From: Neomesorhizobium albiziae
GTDB taxonomy: Bacteria; Pseudomonadota; Alphaproteobacteria; Rhizobiales; Rhizobiaceae
Direction of reading: 5' to 3'
Assembly: GCF_900114255.1 (NCBI RefSeq)
Contig: NZ_FOSL01000022.1
Location: 1 to 64,000, forward strand
Length of the DNA: 64,000 nt
In this document: positions 42,701-49,515 of the stretch, one piece after another
Position numbering within the stretch: the stretch's first letter is position 1
How the letters are laid out: each line of letters begins with the position of its first letter
Position numbers and translations under genes: made by a program
The notes under the pieces: model-generated
Database searches by the model: none
Seen by the model: the letters and a program-made list of their open reading frames with translations, nothing else
Told to the model about the DNA's origin: nothing

Positions 42701-42763
42701 TAGACTTGAAGAGAGCCAACTCGCTGCGCGCTTGAAGGCGGGTCTCCCAACATCATCTCGCAC
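36746..42763 (-). CDS. Three-domain fusion: GMC oxidoreductase, alpha/beta hydrolase, PhoD phosphodiesterase
   Basis: A 2005-residue protein. Residues about 1-620: GMC/cholesterol-oxidase-like FAD enzyme, with VGSGYGGAVAAAEL (G39-G44), a CxxCxxCxxxC motif (C234, C237, C240, C244) and a C-terminal HPLGGCAMGSD. Residues about 660-960: linking region of unknown fold. Residues about 1000-1420: alpha/beta hydrolase, with VLLIHGYSASG and nucleophile elbow AHCMGA, so Cys1093 replaces serine. Residues about 1610-2000: PhoD-type phosphodiesterase with its metal ligands: C1619 (LASCQYP), D1665 (GDQIYTD), D1714-D1715-H1716 (DDHEISDNW), D1876-H1878 (SGDEHLG). No signal peptide is seen, so it should be cytosolic, whereas PhoD enzymes are normally Tat-exported. 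The start is a GTG with GAGGA 11 nt upstream. Confidence 0.85.
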   Translation of the reverse strand: MRDDVGRPAFKRAASWLSSSLTSLVDEQGTDFFDVLIVGSGYGGAVAAAELGGCVDDNGKLSVCVLERGQEYMAGMFPSRMSELPGHVRFVTPGAKRQSGTLDGLYDLRWSADAVALMASGLGGGSLINAGVMEMPIRPVFAEAGWPKGIRDDTEAIFSLSQRVSDYLGAVRFANEIPKQLDKTNALRELHSHTFNKLQPEIGEKLRPATFKETHVTIAANPGDNHAGVTLDPCLLCGDCATGCNHNAKNSLDLNLLVRASNAGVKMVTGATVLRIKPIERGQGGWLIEVNHTDAHLRDRQPKPFVLRARRVILAAGTFGSTEILKRSHDDITFPISPQVGRRFSANGDMIAVAYGLGKNVNAVADEATDPLDPNVSRSVGPTITAMIDLREGNPETDVVIQDLAVPGPLRRLFEESTTTFDAINNLVSGDWSKHRRDRPRPDTASVNPDAIRDSLVLAMIARDSADGELVMADRNPHDPDNADGMLTVRWPELRLDSRFAKQHEMLATLIKPTGGRLVNNLLWRPLSEKLEGIFGRQRGPSVTVHPLGGCAMGSDFHAGVTNQWGQVFIAEEPGDPTVDPATFEGLAVLDGSIIPTSLGINPALTIATLALRALGKLKEAWQLTGGGLTEAENGSAAKSGRRPAFVRPTVDTEPVKTQIELTEQVRGCVTLYDGAGNPNTHEVELTLTTEPVEIARLLARDTPKGGRCMRIAPGRVGQPGKGRLRILRKRCSFDAVSDEVDEATDVAMVAEISGTLSLFALEDSGPIRRITRSFWAWINNRGMRDIAHSVIRARQRRLRLMPPHMEKGQPWWRYFVDIFLLLTHSGGMRLVEYDLRIDNAKVLHDGELDAAHFKGRAIRGVKRLTYARFASPWTQAMEMTLEKFPDMTTGIAGTRPKLTLNKRYLAKQSVPLIRVVDQQDGIAAWIDLFSLALYGLRVLLEVHSLSFRKPDAPADREPQRLPGALPGIGSPQIDWLTVDGSVAFPVRIRLARYDGSGRKPGCNIPQRPVLLIHGYSASGTTFAHPAVPGNLVETLYNAGRDVWVLDLRTSAGLPTATGDWPFEVMAEKDIPIAIDRVLETTNAGRVDVVAHCMGAAMFSMAMLGVDEPDTELQQVPKVLAQGKLQKRFPFAENMPRKIGRVVFSQVGPAMLMSPSNILAAYLMRYVRFFLSLEKYEFSPRGELPLTDQLLDRGLAAMGVTPEEFRRENPRWPLGKATPWVGTRHRMDALYANTFALKNVSDEVLDHLDDFFGAISVQTISQVIHFVGYNTVTDRDGINRYVLPSRVQERLQFPMMSIHGKENGLVDPATLALMRNLLAASNVRYLNGLAEAVEQTLPPEAMKQLIETAAGPHLVLDRASYLTWLIDGHGHQDCLIGKHAGSICDVIAHYLGQPDAEKVEEVQAMPQKPGISRVLMADYAVDLATAKAPFPFVARAPALGVSVSVRRNKIRIAAADTSGSGVPLGAWILPVEPRKGQADKLQRRMPKGSESAQALEPLYIGLEIKREDLSRGSKFPYTFEASASKWPRSKQVLLLLIYHQAEGIGGTARHPEPASAAHAISPMLGGALHAECIDKALRCDRLDQLRGGLIDSGPLGELHDLPTLQKDSAQKVTFALASCQYPSDILNAMPNGVDATPGPADRSLLSLGDRLGLRDSPTLLLLAGDQIYTDATAGLFDPKILDEKFRIPHERRAQSRGVNSVRQNFGLRVEAMLDDHEISDNWAPNDPDPNADPDSDEIAESTLKRGRRAYFRYERGILESDNVSIWRSFVHEGFPFFLSDTRTRRGGRNARNWRRARIMGERQFQSLCSWMLAQPADRPKFVLTPSLLLPRRLCSVEDPGRALHSDVWEGYPRSMHRLLKFISDERISNLVFLSGDEHLGMTAEITLTSPQGDTVTVHSVHSAALYSPFPFANGITADFNEPDGFDFREVDWGPKPYHCEVTASFHPGDGFTIVTASQSPQGWELDVCFHNAAGKVKQNGVRRFILCKPATESSVPSAVCEPAST

Positions 42764-42924
42764 TTTGACAACATTCCTCAGGAGCTGAGTTAAATCTTCC
42801 GGAGCTTATGGTAGCGTCACAGGATAATTTAACTTACTGTATTAGTATAGGAATCTATTTGTGAACTATCGCACAACCATAGATTTCTAGAAATTTACCG
42901 CAGACGAAATGCGGAACGAGAAAA
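42764..42924. promoter_or_regulatory. AT-rich divergent promoter region
   Basis: This 161-bp region is the only spacer between the fusion gene and the cyclase gene and is clearly richer in A/T than its surroundings (for example AGGATAATTTAACTTACTG, then ATTAGTATAGG). It must hold both promoters. No clear operator was found. Confidence 0.5.
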
Positions 42925-45900
42925 ATGAATGATATCCGGCAGGCCTTGGGCAGTTTCTTACCACTGAAGTTGCTGCAACACATTCACGGCCAGCATGGTG
43001 TGCGGCCGGCGGCCGTTGAATTCCCTGCCGCTGTCATTTTCGTCGATATTTCACGTTACACTGCACTGGTCGAACAATTTGCCAGACGAGGACAGGGAGG
43101 GCTGGAGGGGATTCCCGGCGTGCTCGGCCGTTCCTATACACGCTGCGTCGATCAGATTATCGAGCGCGGCGGTGAAGTTCTCTGCCTGGCGGGTGATGAA
43201 CTGTTGGCCTACTGGGCCGCCGACGGCGAGAGCTTGGCGCAGGCGGTGCGTCAAGCCGCCGATTGCGCCGAAGCAATCTGCCGCAACCGGAGCGACGGGC
43301 CGGAAAGTGCCGGCGAGGCTGGCCCTGCATTGCATATAGGCATAGGTGCGGGCCAGTTATGGGCCGCAGCAGTTGGCGGGCAGCAGGTCTGGAACCTGCT
43401 TGCCGGTGGCGACGCTGTTATTCAGGCGGCGAAGTCGCAGGTGCTAGCGCGGCGTTGGGAGTATGTGCTCTCCGAAGGTGCGAAACGGGCGCTGGCCGAC
43501 GACGACACGATCGCTGTGCCCCGCGCCTCTGGAGCCGACTTTGATAGAATTTCTGGCATGCCCCAGCCGGAATGGCTGACCGGTTTCCTGCCACCTCAAT
43601 TGCAGGAGGTGCTGCTGGCGCCCGCGCAAGCGGCATGGGCTGCGGGCGAAGGATTCGCCGCAGAGACAGACGGCCCGCAGCGCCTGGACGCCCGCCTCGA
43701 TGCTCTAGCCGAGATCAGGCCCGTCTCGGTTGTGTTTGCTCGAGTTGCCGGGATCGATGACCACGACCCGCTCGCTCTGTCGCGGCATCAGGAGCTATGC
43801 ACCGCGTTGCAGGAGACATCGCGGGCGCGCGGCGGCCCCCCAGGTGAGCTCCTGATTGATGACAAGGGGTTGGTGTTTATCGCCGCCTTCGGCGCCCGTG
43901 GCTCGTTTCATCGCGACGACCCGCACCGCGCGGTCGATGCTGCCCGTGCGATCGGCCCTGCTGTCCGCGATTTTGGCCTTTCCGTCTCGGTCGGCGTGGC
44001 AACCGGCGACGCGTTGTTTCGCGTCGTCGGCGGTGCACGCCGCCGCCAGCTGATGGTGCTCGGACCGCCGGTCAATCGGGCCGCGCGCCTGATGACGGCA
44101 GTTTCGGGAGACGTTCTATGCGATGCCCCCACCGAGCGGGCGAGCCGAATGGCGTTCTCCTTCGAGAAGCGCGGCACCCTCCAACTGGAGGGCCTCGGCG
44201 ACATGGCGCCGGTGTTCCGGCCACTGGAGGCTCGCCCTACGGCATTGCCGCCGGCCGCGCTAATCGGCCGCCACAACGAACTAGAGTTCCTGAAGCGCAG
44301 CTTCGAGGAGACGCGCGCTGGCGGGAATCAGCTGGTTGCGGTTCTCGGCGAGCCCGGCATTGGTAAGACCGCATTGGTCAACGCCTTCACCGCAGAATTG
44401 CGTGCGTTCGGCATCACCGTGTCGGTTGCGCGCGCCGAGCGCGATGACCGCCACACGTCGCTGCTCGCCTGGCGGCGTGTGCTGGAATCGCTGCTCGGCT
44501 TGTCGCCCGATGGCGATGGCTTCATCATCGTGGATGCACTGGCCCGCCGCCTCGACAGCAATGCACCGATAACCGGGCGACTGCCGCTGCTGGCCGATCT
44601 GTTGGGCATTGACCTTGAACAGAACGAGGGCACCCGCCATCTTGATGGTGCCCATCGCGCCGACGCCACAATGCGACTGATGGGCGAGCTAATTGACGTG
44701 CTGGCGCCGCACCCGCTAGCCGTAGTGCTGGAGGACAGTCAGTGGCTGGATTCGGCCTCTTGGCGTCTGCTCGAGTGGGTTCTTGGCTCGTCCACGTCGG
44801 TGATGCTGATCCTGTGTGTGCGGTCAGAAGAGGTGCCGGATGAGTTGAGGAGCCTCCGGAACCGCATGGAATCGGCGCGCATGAACCCCATCGCCGCCGA
44901 TGTTGACGATCCCGCCCGCTTTTGCCGCATTCTCGACCTTGAGGAATTGGACGACCGCTCCATCGGCAAACTGGTCGGCCGAACTTTAGGCGATGCGCCA
45001 CCACAGGAGGAGCTGGCGCATCGCATCTCGACACTCGCAAGCGGCAATCCGTTCTTTGCTGAGGAGATCTCGCTGACATTACGCGGAGAGGGTCTCATCG
45101 CCATTCGTGAAGGTGCTTGGCGACCGATCAGACCACTTGACGGGCTCCGCTATTTCGAGGGCGTCGAGCGGGTGGTCCGCGAGCGCGTCGACCGGCTCGA
45201 ACCGGCAGCCCGAGACGTATTGAAGGCGGCTGCGGTTGTCGGCCGCTCTTTCAGCGACGAGGCAGTCGCCAAGCTAACCGAGAAAGAATTCGACCGCGGC
45301 GTCCTCGCTGCCGCCTTCGAGCTCCTGGTGGCGGCTAACCTTGTCCGCTGCCAGGAAGGGGGCCGCTCCTACGAGTTCCGCCACGACCAGATTCGCGACG
45401 TCGTCTATGGTTCGATCCCTGGCGATGTCCGCCAAAGGCTTCATCAGGCGCTGGCAGGATGGATGGAGGGGGTAGGCGCGACCTTGAGCAACTCCGACAT
45501 CGCGTTCCTCGTCCAGCATTTCGAAGCCGCAGGAAATGTTCAGAAGTCGGTCAAATATGCAGATCTAGCAGCCACCAAGGCACTGAAGGTCGGTGCCTTC
45601 CGCGAGGTAGGCACCTTCCTCGAAATTTGTTTCAGCCACGAACCGCGGCAGCAACCACTCAGCCCTGCCGACCGACGGCAGGCGGTGCGCTGGCGGCGCC
45701 AGCTTGCCGAGGCCCAATATAGCCGCGGCGACATCCATGCGCAGGGCGTCGCGATCCGGCGGGCGCTTTCGTTGGCGGGTGTTTCCGTACCTCACTCCAG
45801 GTTGGGCACAGCTGTGCGGCTTATCCGCGGTGGCGCGAGGCTAGCGCTGCAGCAGCTTTGGCGCTCACCGACAGCGTCCGGAGAGTCGGATCGCGCCTGG

Positions 45901-46947
45901 GCCAAGGAATTGGCGCGCTGCCACAACCAAGCGGTGGTAGTCGAGTATTTCGAACTTCGCTTCACCCACGGGTTGATACATCTGCTGGCGGCAGTCACCC
46001 AGGCAGAGCGGGCCGGCTTCTCGGGCGAACTCGCCGTTGCTTCCGCCCAACTCGGCTGCGGCTTCGGTATTCTTGGACGCAAGCGTCTCTGCAAACACTT
46101 TATTGAACGGGCCGAGCAGACCTCGGTAACGCTCGCCGATCCGGCTGTCCACGCTCATGTCTGCATGCTCGATGCACTGTGGCGCATCGGCCATTGCGAC
46201 TGGGCGGCCGTCGATCAACGGCTCGATCAGTCGCAGGCGCTGTGCTTAGCCGCTGGTGATCAACTCCGCTGGTGTAACGCCCAGGTCATTCGCTTCTGGT
46301 CACTGTTCTACCGAGGCGACTGGACGGCTCTGGAGGCGGTTGCACAGGGGCTGTTGTCACGCGCACAAAACAGCGGCAACATCCAGCACGAAATCTGGGC
46401 GCTCCGCTGCAAGTCGACCTGTGTGCTCTACACGGACAGTCCTCGGGAGGCGGTCGACATCTTGCGGCTGATAACCTCCGCGATGCCAGAGTCGGCAGAC
46501 ATCTCGGCCCATATCTCCTGCAAGGGTTCCTTAGCGTTAGCACTCGCCCGTGTTGGCTCGCACGCCGAAAGTGTGCAGGCAGCCGTGGAGACACTACAAC
46601 TGCTCCAACGGATGGGCCGACCGACTGCGCACAGCACGCTGCTTGGCATCATCGAGGTTTGCGAGGTGCTACTGCGTGGCCGCGAGGCCGGACTTTCGCG
46701 CGAATACGACCAGTGGGGCCATTGGGAAGCACAAGGCCTCTACGAACTCAAGCGCTTCTGCCGCACCTTCCCTGTCGGCATCGCCCAATACGGCCTGTGG
46801 CGCGGCGTGGCGCTGTGGCTGGATGGCCGCACCAAACGGGCGCTTAAGGTATGGAAACAGGCCTTCGCTGTCGCGTCCCGCCTGTCCTTGCTGCAGGATA
46901 AGGCGATGATCTCCGCTGAAATCCGCCGCCGTCGCGATCAGATTTGA
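42925..46947 (+). CDS. Soluble adenylyl cyclase-like protein (two cyclase domains, ATPase, helical repeats)
   Basis: A 1340-residue cytosolic protein. Cyclase domain 1 (about residues 30-200) keeps both metal aspartates: D41 in FVDIS and D91 in LAGDELL, 50 residues apart (D47 and D99 in human sAC). Cyclase domain 2 (about 265-440) lacks these but keeps a lysine (K314 in IDDKG) and the N384/R388 pair (VNRAAR) of the catalytic partner. This gives one composite active site, as in sAC. A P-loop ATPase follows (LIGRHNELEFL; Walker A GEPGIGKT 475-482; VVLEDSQWLDS). The rest, about 850-1340, is helical TPR-like. It is divergent from the three-domain fusion gene. Confidence 0.85.
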   Translation: MNDIRQALGSFLPLKLLQHIHGQHGVRPAAVEFPAAVIFVDISRYTALVEQFARRGQGGLEGIPGVLGRSYTRCVDQIIERGGEVLCLAGDELLAYWAADGESLAQAVRQAADCAEAICRNRSDGPESAGEAGPALHIGIGAGQLWAAAVGGQQVWNLLAGGDAVIQAAKSQVLARRWEYVLSEGAKRALADDDTIAVPRASGADFDRISGMPQPEWLTGFLPPQLQEVLLAPAQAAWAAGEGFAAETDGPQRLDARLDALAEIRPVSVVFARVAGIDDHDPLALSRHQELCTALQETSRARGGPPGELLIDDKGLVFIAAFGARGSFHRDDPHRAVDAARAIGPAVRDFGLSVSVGVATGDALFRVVGGARRRQLMVLGPPVNRAARLMTAVSGDVLCDAPTERASRMAFSFEKRGTLQLEGLGDMAPVFRPLEARPTALPPAALIGRHNELEFLKRSFEETRAGGNQLVAVLGEPGIGKTALVNAFTAELRAFGITVSVARAERDDRHTSLLAWRRVLESLLGLSPDGDGFIIVDALARRLDSNAPITGRLPLLADLLGIDLEQNEGTRHLDGAHRADATMRLMGELIDVLAPHPLAVVLEDSQWLDSASWRLLEWVLGSSTSVMLILCVRSEEVPDELRSLRNRMESARMNPIAADVDDPARFCRILDLEELDDRSIGKLVGRTLGDAPPQEELAHRISTLASGNPFFAEEISLTLRGEGLIAIREGAWRPIRPLDGLRYFEGVERVVRERVDRLEPAARDVLKAAAVVGRSFSDEAVAKLTEKEFDRGVLAAAFELLVAANLVRCQEGGRSYEFRHDQIRDVVYGSIPGDVRQRLHQALAGWMEGVGATLSNSDIAFLVQHFEAAGNVQKSVKYADLAATKALKVGAFREVGTFLEICFSHEPRQQPLSPADRRQAVRWRRQLAEAQYSRGDIHAQGVAIRRALSLAGVSVPHSRLGTAVRLIRGGARLALQQLWRSPTASGESDRAWAKELARCHNQAVVVEYFELRFTHGLIHLLAAVTQAERAGFSGELAVASAQLGCGFGILGRKRLCKHFIERAEQTSVTLADPAVHAHVCMLDALWRIGHCDWAAVDQRLDQSQALCLAAGDQLRWCNAQVIRFWSLFYRGDWTALEAVAQGLLSRAQNSGNIQHEIWALRCKSTCVLYTDSPREAVDILRLITSAMPESADISAHISCKGSLALALARVGSHAESVQAAVETLQLLQRMGRPTAHSTLLGIIEVCEVLLRGREAGLSREYDQWGHWEAQGLYELKRFCRTFPVGIAQYGLWRGVALWLDGRTKRALKVWKQAFAVASRLSLLQDKAMISAEIRRRRDQI

Positions 46948-47072
46948 GACCCGCAGGGACGCCTGTGGCTCCTGATCCTTCTGCCTGTCGATGGGGCTAT
47001 TTTTGTCCAGTTCGAGCTAGCGATCGAAATGGCGCGTTGACCTGGCGTTCGAGTAAGCCCAGGCGACAGCCA

Positions 47073-47195
47073 ATGGCAAATGGAATGCTTCACTCACCTG
47101 GGCCGAACACGCCCCCTTGGATAGGGAGCCGATGGTGGCCGTTCGTCGTCGGCGCGACCTTGGGTATCACGATGTTCCTAACGCTGAGATGTTGA
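47073..47195 (+). CDS. Possible small membrane protein, 40 residues
   Basis: The product reads MANGMLHSPGPNTPPWIGS then one hydrophobic helix (WWPFVVGATLGITMFLTL). A Gly/Pro-rich head and a C-terminal helix make it similar in design to the 39-residue protein at 15467. The ribosome-binding site is weak. Its stop is 5 bp from the end of the convergent MucR-type gene. Confidence 0.4.
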   Translation: MANGMLHSPGPNTPPWIGSRWWPFVVGATLGITMFLTLRC

Positions 47196-47199
47196 CCCG

Positions 47200-47463
47200 C
47201 TAGGCTGCCTTCCTGCGTCCGCTCTTAACTGGCTTCGGTGCTTCTGCCTTGCGGCCAAGGCCTATCTTCTTGGCGAGTGTCGAACGCGCCGCGGCGTAGG
47301 CAGGAGCAACCATCGGGTAGTCGAAGGAAAGTTTCCACTTGGCGCGATACGCGTCTGGTGTCAGTCCGTGATGGGTCGTTAGGTGCCGTTTCAGCGACTT
47401 GAACTTTTTTCCATCCTCAAGGCAGATAATGTGATCGTTTTGCACAGAACGCTTCGGATTCAT
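47200..47463 (-). CDS. MucR/Ros-family zinc-finger regulator lacking the N-terminal domain
   Basis: An 87-residue protein. The Ros/MucR DNA-binding core is intact: [35 protein letters not shown], then [13 protein letters not shown]. As in several Mesorhizobium Ml proteins, the second zinc cysteine is aspartate (CLED). Normal MucR proteins have about 140 residues with an N-terminal oligomerisation domain; that part is missing here, and no in-frame extension restores it. It may bind DNA without forming higher-order complexes and so compete with full-length MucR. It is convergent with a possible small membrane gene. Confidence 0.8.
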   Translation of the reverse strand: MNPKRSVQNDHIICLEDGKKFKSLKRHLTTHHGLTPDAYRAKWKLSFDYPMVAPAYAAARSTLAKKIGLGRKAEAPKPVKSGRRKAA

Positions 47464-47697
47464 GGCCTGCCGATGGCGAAGCGAACTGCCCGCGCGATCG
47501 CGCGGTCAGGGATCCTTCATGTCGCCCTGTTCGGTATCCTGTGGCGCAATCATCGTTCAACGCGATTGAGCAAATGAAATTCTGCTTCAGGTTTCAAGTG
47601 TCCTAAGGACAATTGGAAGCCGCGACTTCTGAGGATACAATGCAATCCCTGAGTCTGCGTAGATGTACTGAGTCTTGGACCCCAAGAGGAGGCAAAG

Positions 47698-47988
47698 ATG
47701 AGCGAGGACAGGGAAGAGCGGGTTCGGCAGCGGGCCCACGAGATTTGGGAGCGCGAAGGCCGACCTCACGGTCACGAGAAGAAGCACTGGGAGCAAGCTT
47801 CCACCGAGGTCGACGCAGAGCAGGATTCGAAATCCGCCGACGCGGCTCCAGCGACAGGCACTAGTCCGCCTGTGGAGAAACCTGGGAGCAAGCGCCGTGC
47901 GGCCAAGACCACGCAGACAAAGGCGAGCAAACCCGCCGGACCGGCTAAATCCACTTCCAAGCGGACCCCGGCACGATCGAAATCGTGA
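47698..47988 (+). CDS. DUF2934-domain protein
   Basis: A 96-residue protein. The N-terminal DUF2934 motif (RQRAHEIWEREGRPHGHEKKHWEQA) is complete; the tail is an Ala/Lys/Thr/Pro-rich, histone-like basic stretch (SKRRAAKTTQTKASKPAG...). Such proteins are common in rhizobia and have no proven function; the basic tail suggests nucleic-acid binding. GAGGAGG precedes the ATG. Confidence 0.85.
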   Translation: MSEDREERVRQRAHEIWEREGRPHGHEKKHWEQASTEVDAEQDSKSADAAPATGTSPPVEKPGSKRRAAKTTQTKASKPAGPAKSTSKRTPARSKS

Positions 47989-48069
47989 CTGAAATATTCG
48001 AGATGGTCGCCTCCGGATCTACCTGGAGCCGGAGGCGAAGCATCGTAAAGTTGCCACTGCCATTTCGCC

Positions 48070-48164
48070 GCCGGCAGGTCGGGATCTATTCCTCTGCAAC
48101 ATCGAGGCGATCAGCCGGCAGGTCGGGATCTATTCCTCTGCAACATCGAGGCGATCAGCCGGCA
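48070..48164. repeat. 44-bp perfect tandem duplication
   Basis: Two identical 44-bp units (48070-48113, 48114-48157) are followed by the first 7 bases of a third. It lies in the 273-bp gap between the DUF2934 gene and a minus-strand operon. Two uniform copies without spacers are a recent slippage duplication, not a CRISPR array. Confidence 0.85.
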
Positions 48165-48261
48165 TGACAATCTCTTCGAAACCGCCAAAGAGGTAAGCTA
48201 AATCCCATAACTTGGAGAGCGAGGGATCGACCTTGGCGCGGCCGCGGACCGAGTGCGCTGC

Positions 48262-48597
48262 TCAAGCTTTCAGATGCAGAGTCACCAGGACCGTGCACTC
48301 GGAGCCGGGTGTAAAATTGGCGGCAACGCGCAACCAGTTGCCGAAGTGCTTCACCCGCAACACAGTGATGCCGCCCTCTTCAGCGGGCATCGACACTTCA
48401 GTCCCTTCAGCCACCCAGCGCATGCCGTCTGGCGAAATCTCGACGCGAGCCTTGGGCTGCGTGCCCTTCGGCGTCTTGAGCGCCCGCACGAAGATCACAG
48501 CTTCTCGCGCCCAGCCGGCCTCAAGCGGTTCGCTTGCGGCCGCCCCCGACCAGCGCTCATTGCGTGCGACAATCGCCGTTGTGTTCTCCGGCAGCAT
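48262..48597 (-). CDS. Hypothetical protein of the catabolic operon, 111 residues
   Basis: A soluble protein without a recognised family. Its strands (TAIVARNERWSGAAASEPLE, VEISPDGMRWVAEG, GGITVLRVKHFGNWLRVAAN, then TVLVTLHLKA) suggest a small all-beta fold. Its ATG overlaps the stop of the DUF6772-like gene (TGATG), so the two should be made together, perhaps as partners. Confidence 0.7.
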   Translation of the reverse strand: MLPENTTAIVARNERWSGAAASEPLEAGWAREAVIFVRALKTPKGTQPKARVEISPDGMRWVAEGTEVSMPAEEGGITVLRVKHFGNWLRVAANFTPGSECTVLVTLHLKA

Positions 48598-49502
48598 CAG
48601 AAGTCTCCCGAGATGCAGACGGAATCAATGTAGAGAAAGGCGCGTTTGTCCGCATCGGTCTCGACGAACAGCGCGAAGTTCAGCATGCACCACAGGTTCT
48701 TCATTGCAGGAATACGAATAGAATCGAAGCCCGCCATGTCGAAACTGCGGTCGTTGCAGCGGAAGCCAGTTGCCCGCATCGATTCCAGGTCGAAGTCGAA
48801 GCACAGATATGTCCAGTTCACCTTGGTCGGAATCTCGTTGTAGCAAAGTCGCTGCACACCGTCTGGCAGATCGCGCCAGCCCTCCGGCGCAAGATGGTAG
48901 TGGCTGAACGTCTTGTCAGAGCGGCCGAGTGACCTGAACGGCGTCGACTCGGTCTTGAACTGCCATTTCTGAAGGTGCAGGCCGTGCTCGGCGTTGAGGA
49001 AACGCAGATGCGGCATCACCCGCTCATTGTCGCCGTCTCTGTCACCGCCCTGCAGGTCGAACAGCAAGCCCACCGATCGTACGTCGGTCTCGCTGAGCGT
49101 GAGCTCGTTCGCCTCCGGCTTGAACGTGAAATAGGCTTCGAAACGGATCGGCCCGCGCTTGCGAAAGGTGTGGCGCTTGATGGCGACGTTCTGGGCGCCG
49201 GCCTTGGGCCGCGTCGCGATCTTGAGCGCGTAGGAAGAACCCATGCCGCCATGCGATCCGGCGTCCCAGTGGCCAAGCGTCGACAGCATGGGGCTGGTGT
49301 GCTGGGCATAACCAGGCAGCATGGAATCGAGATCGTCCTCGTAGTTGCCGACAAGCTGTGACCAGCCGCAATGGCCGCGCGAAAAATCGTCCAGCGAGAC
49401 GAGGCGCGGCAAGGGGTCGAAACGGCTGAGGTTGGGGTCGGCGCGCTGCATCGCCAGCCGCAGCGCCTCGGCCATGTCGATCATTGGCGTTTCCAAAGTC
49501 AC
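48597..49502 (-). CDS. DUF6772-like protein
   Basis: A 301-residue protein that I match from memory to DUF6772, a family seen in sugar-catabolism clusters. Marker segments are RLVSLDDFSRGHCGWSQLVG, GHWDAGSHGGMGSSYALKIA, GPIRFEAYFTFKPEAN, and a late WCMLNFALFVETDADKRAFLYIDSV strand set typical of a beta-sandwich. No signal peptide is present. The start is a GTG (49502) with GGGAG upstream. It lies 13 bp after the enolase-superfamily gene, so it probably serves the same sugar, perhaps as a carbohydrate-binding or hydrolytic partner. Confidence 0.65.
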   Translation of the reverse strand: MTLETPMIDMAEALRLAMQRADPNLSRFDPLPRLVSLDDFSRGHCGWSQLVGNYEDDLDSMLPGYAQHTSPMLSTLGHWDAGSHGGMGSSYALKIATRPKAGAQNVAIKRHTFRKRGPIRFEAYFTFKPEANELTLSETDVRSVGLLFDLQGGDRDGDNERVMPHLRFLNAEHGLHLQKWQFKTESTPFRSLGRSDKTFSHYHLAPEGWRDLPDGVQRLCYNEIPTKVNWTYLCFDFDLESMRATGFRCNDRSFDMAGFDSIRIPAMKNLWCMLNFALFVETDADKRAFLYIDSVCISGDF

Positions 49503-49515
49503 TGTGCCATCTCCC

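Noticed and set aside
36746-42763. Possibility that the 2005-residue frame is three separate genes
   Set aside because: There is no stop, no internal ribosome-binding site with a clear start at the domain borders, and the linkers are conserved-looking; it is treated as one protein, with resequencing as a check.
48070-48164. CRISPR array
   Set aside because: Only two adjacent identical 44-bp units with no spacers between them and no cas genes nearby.
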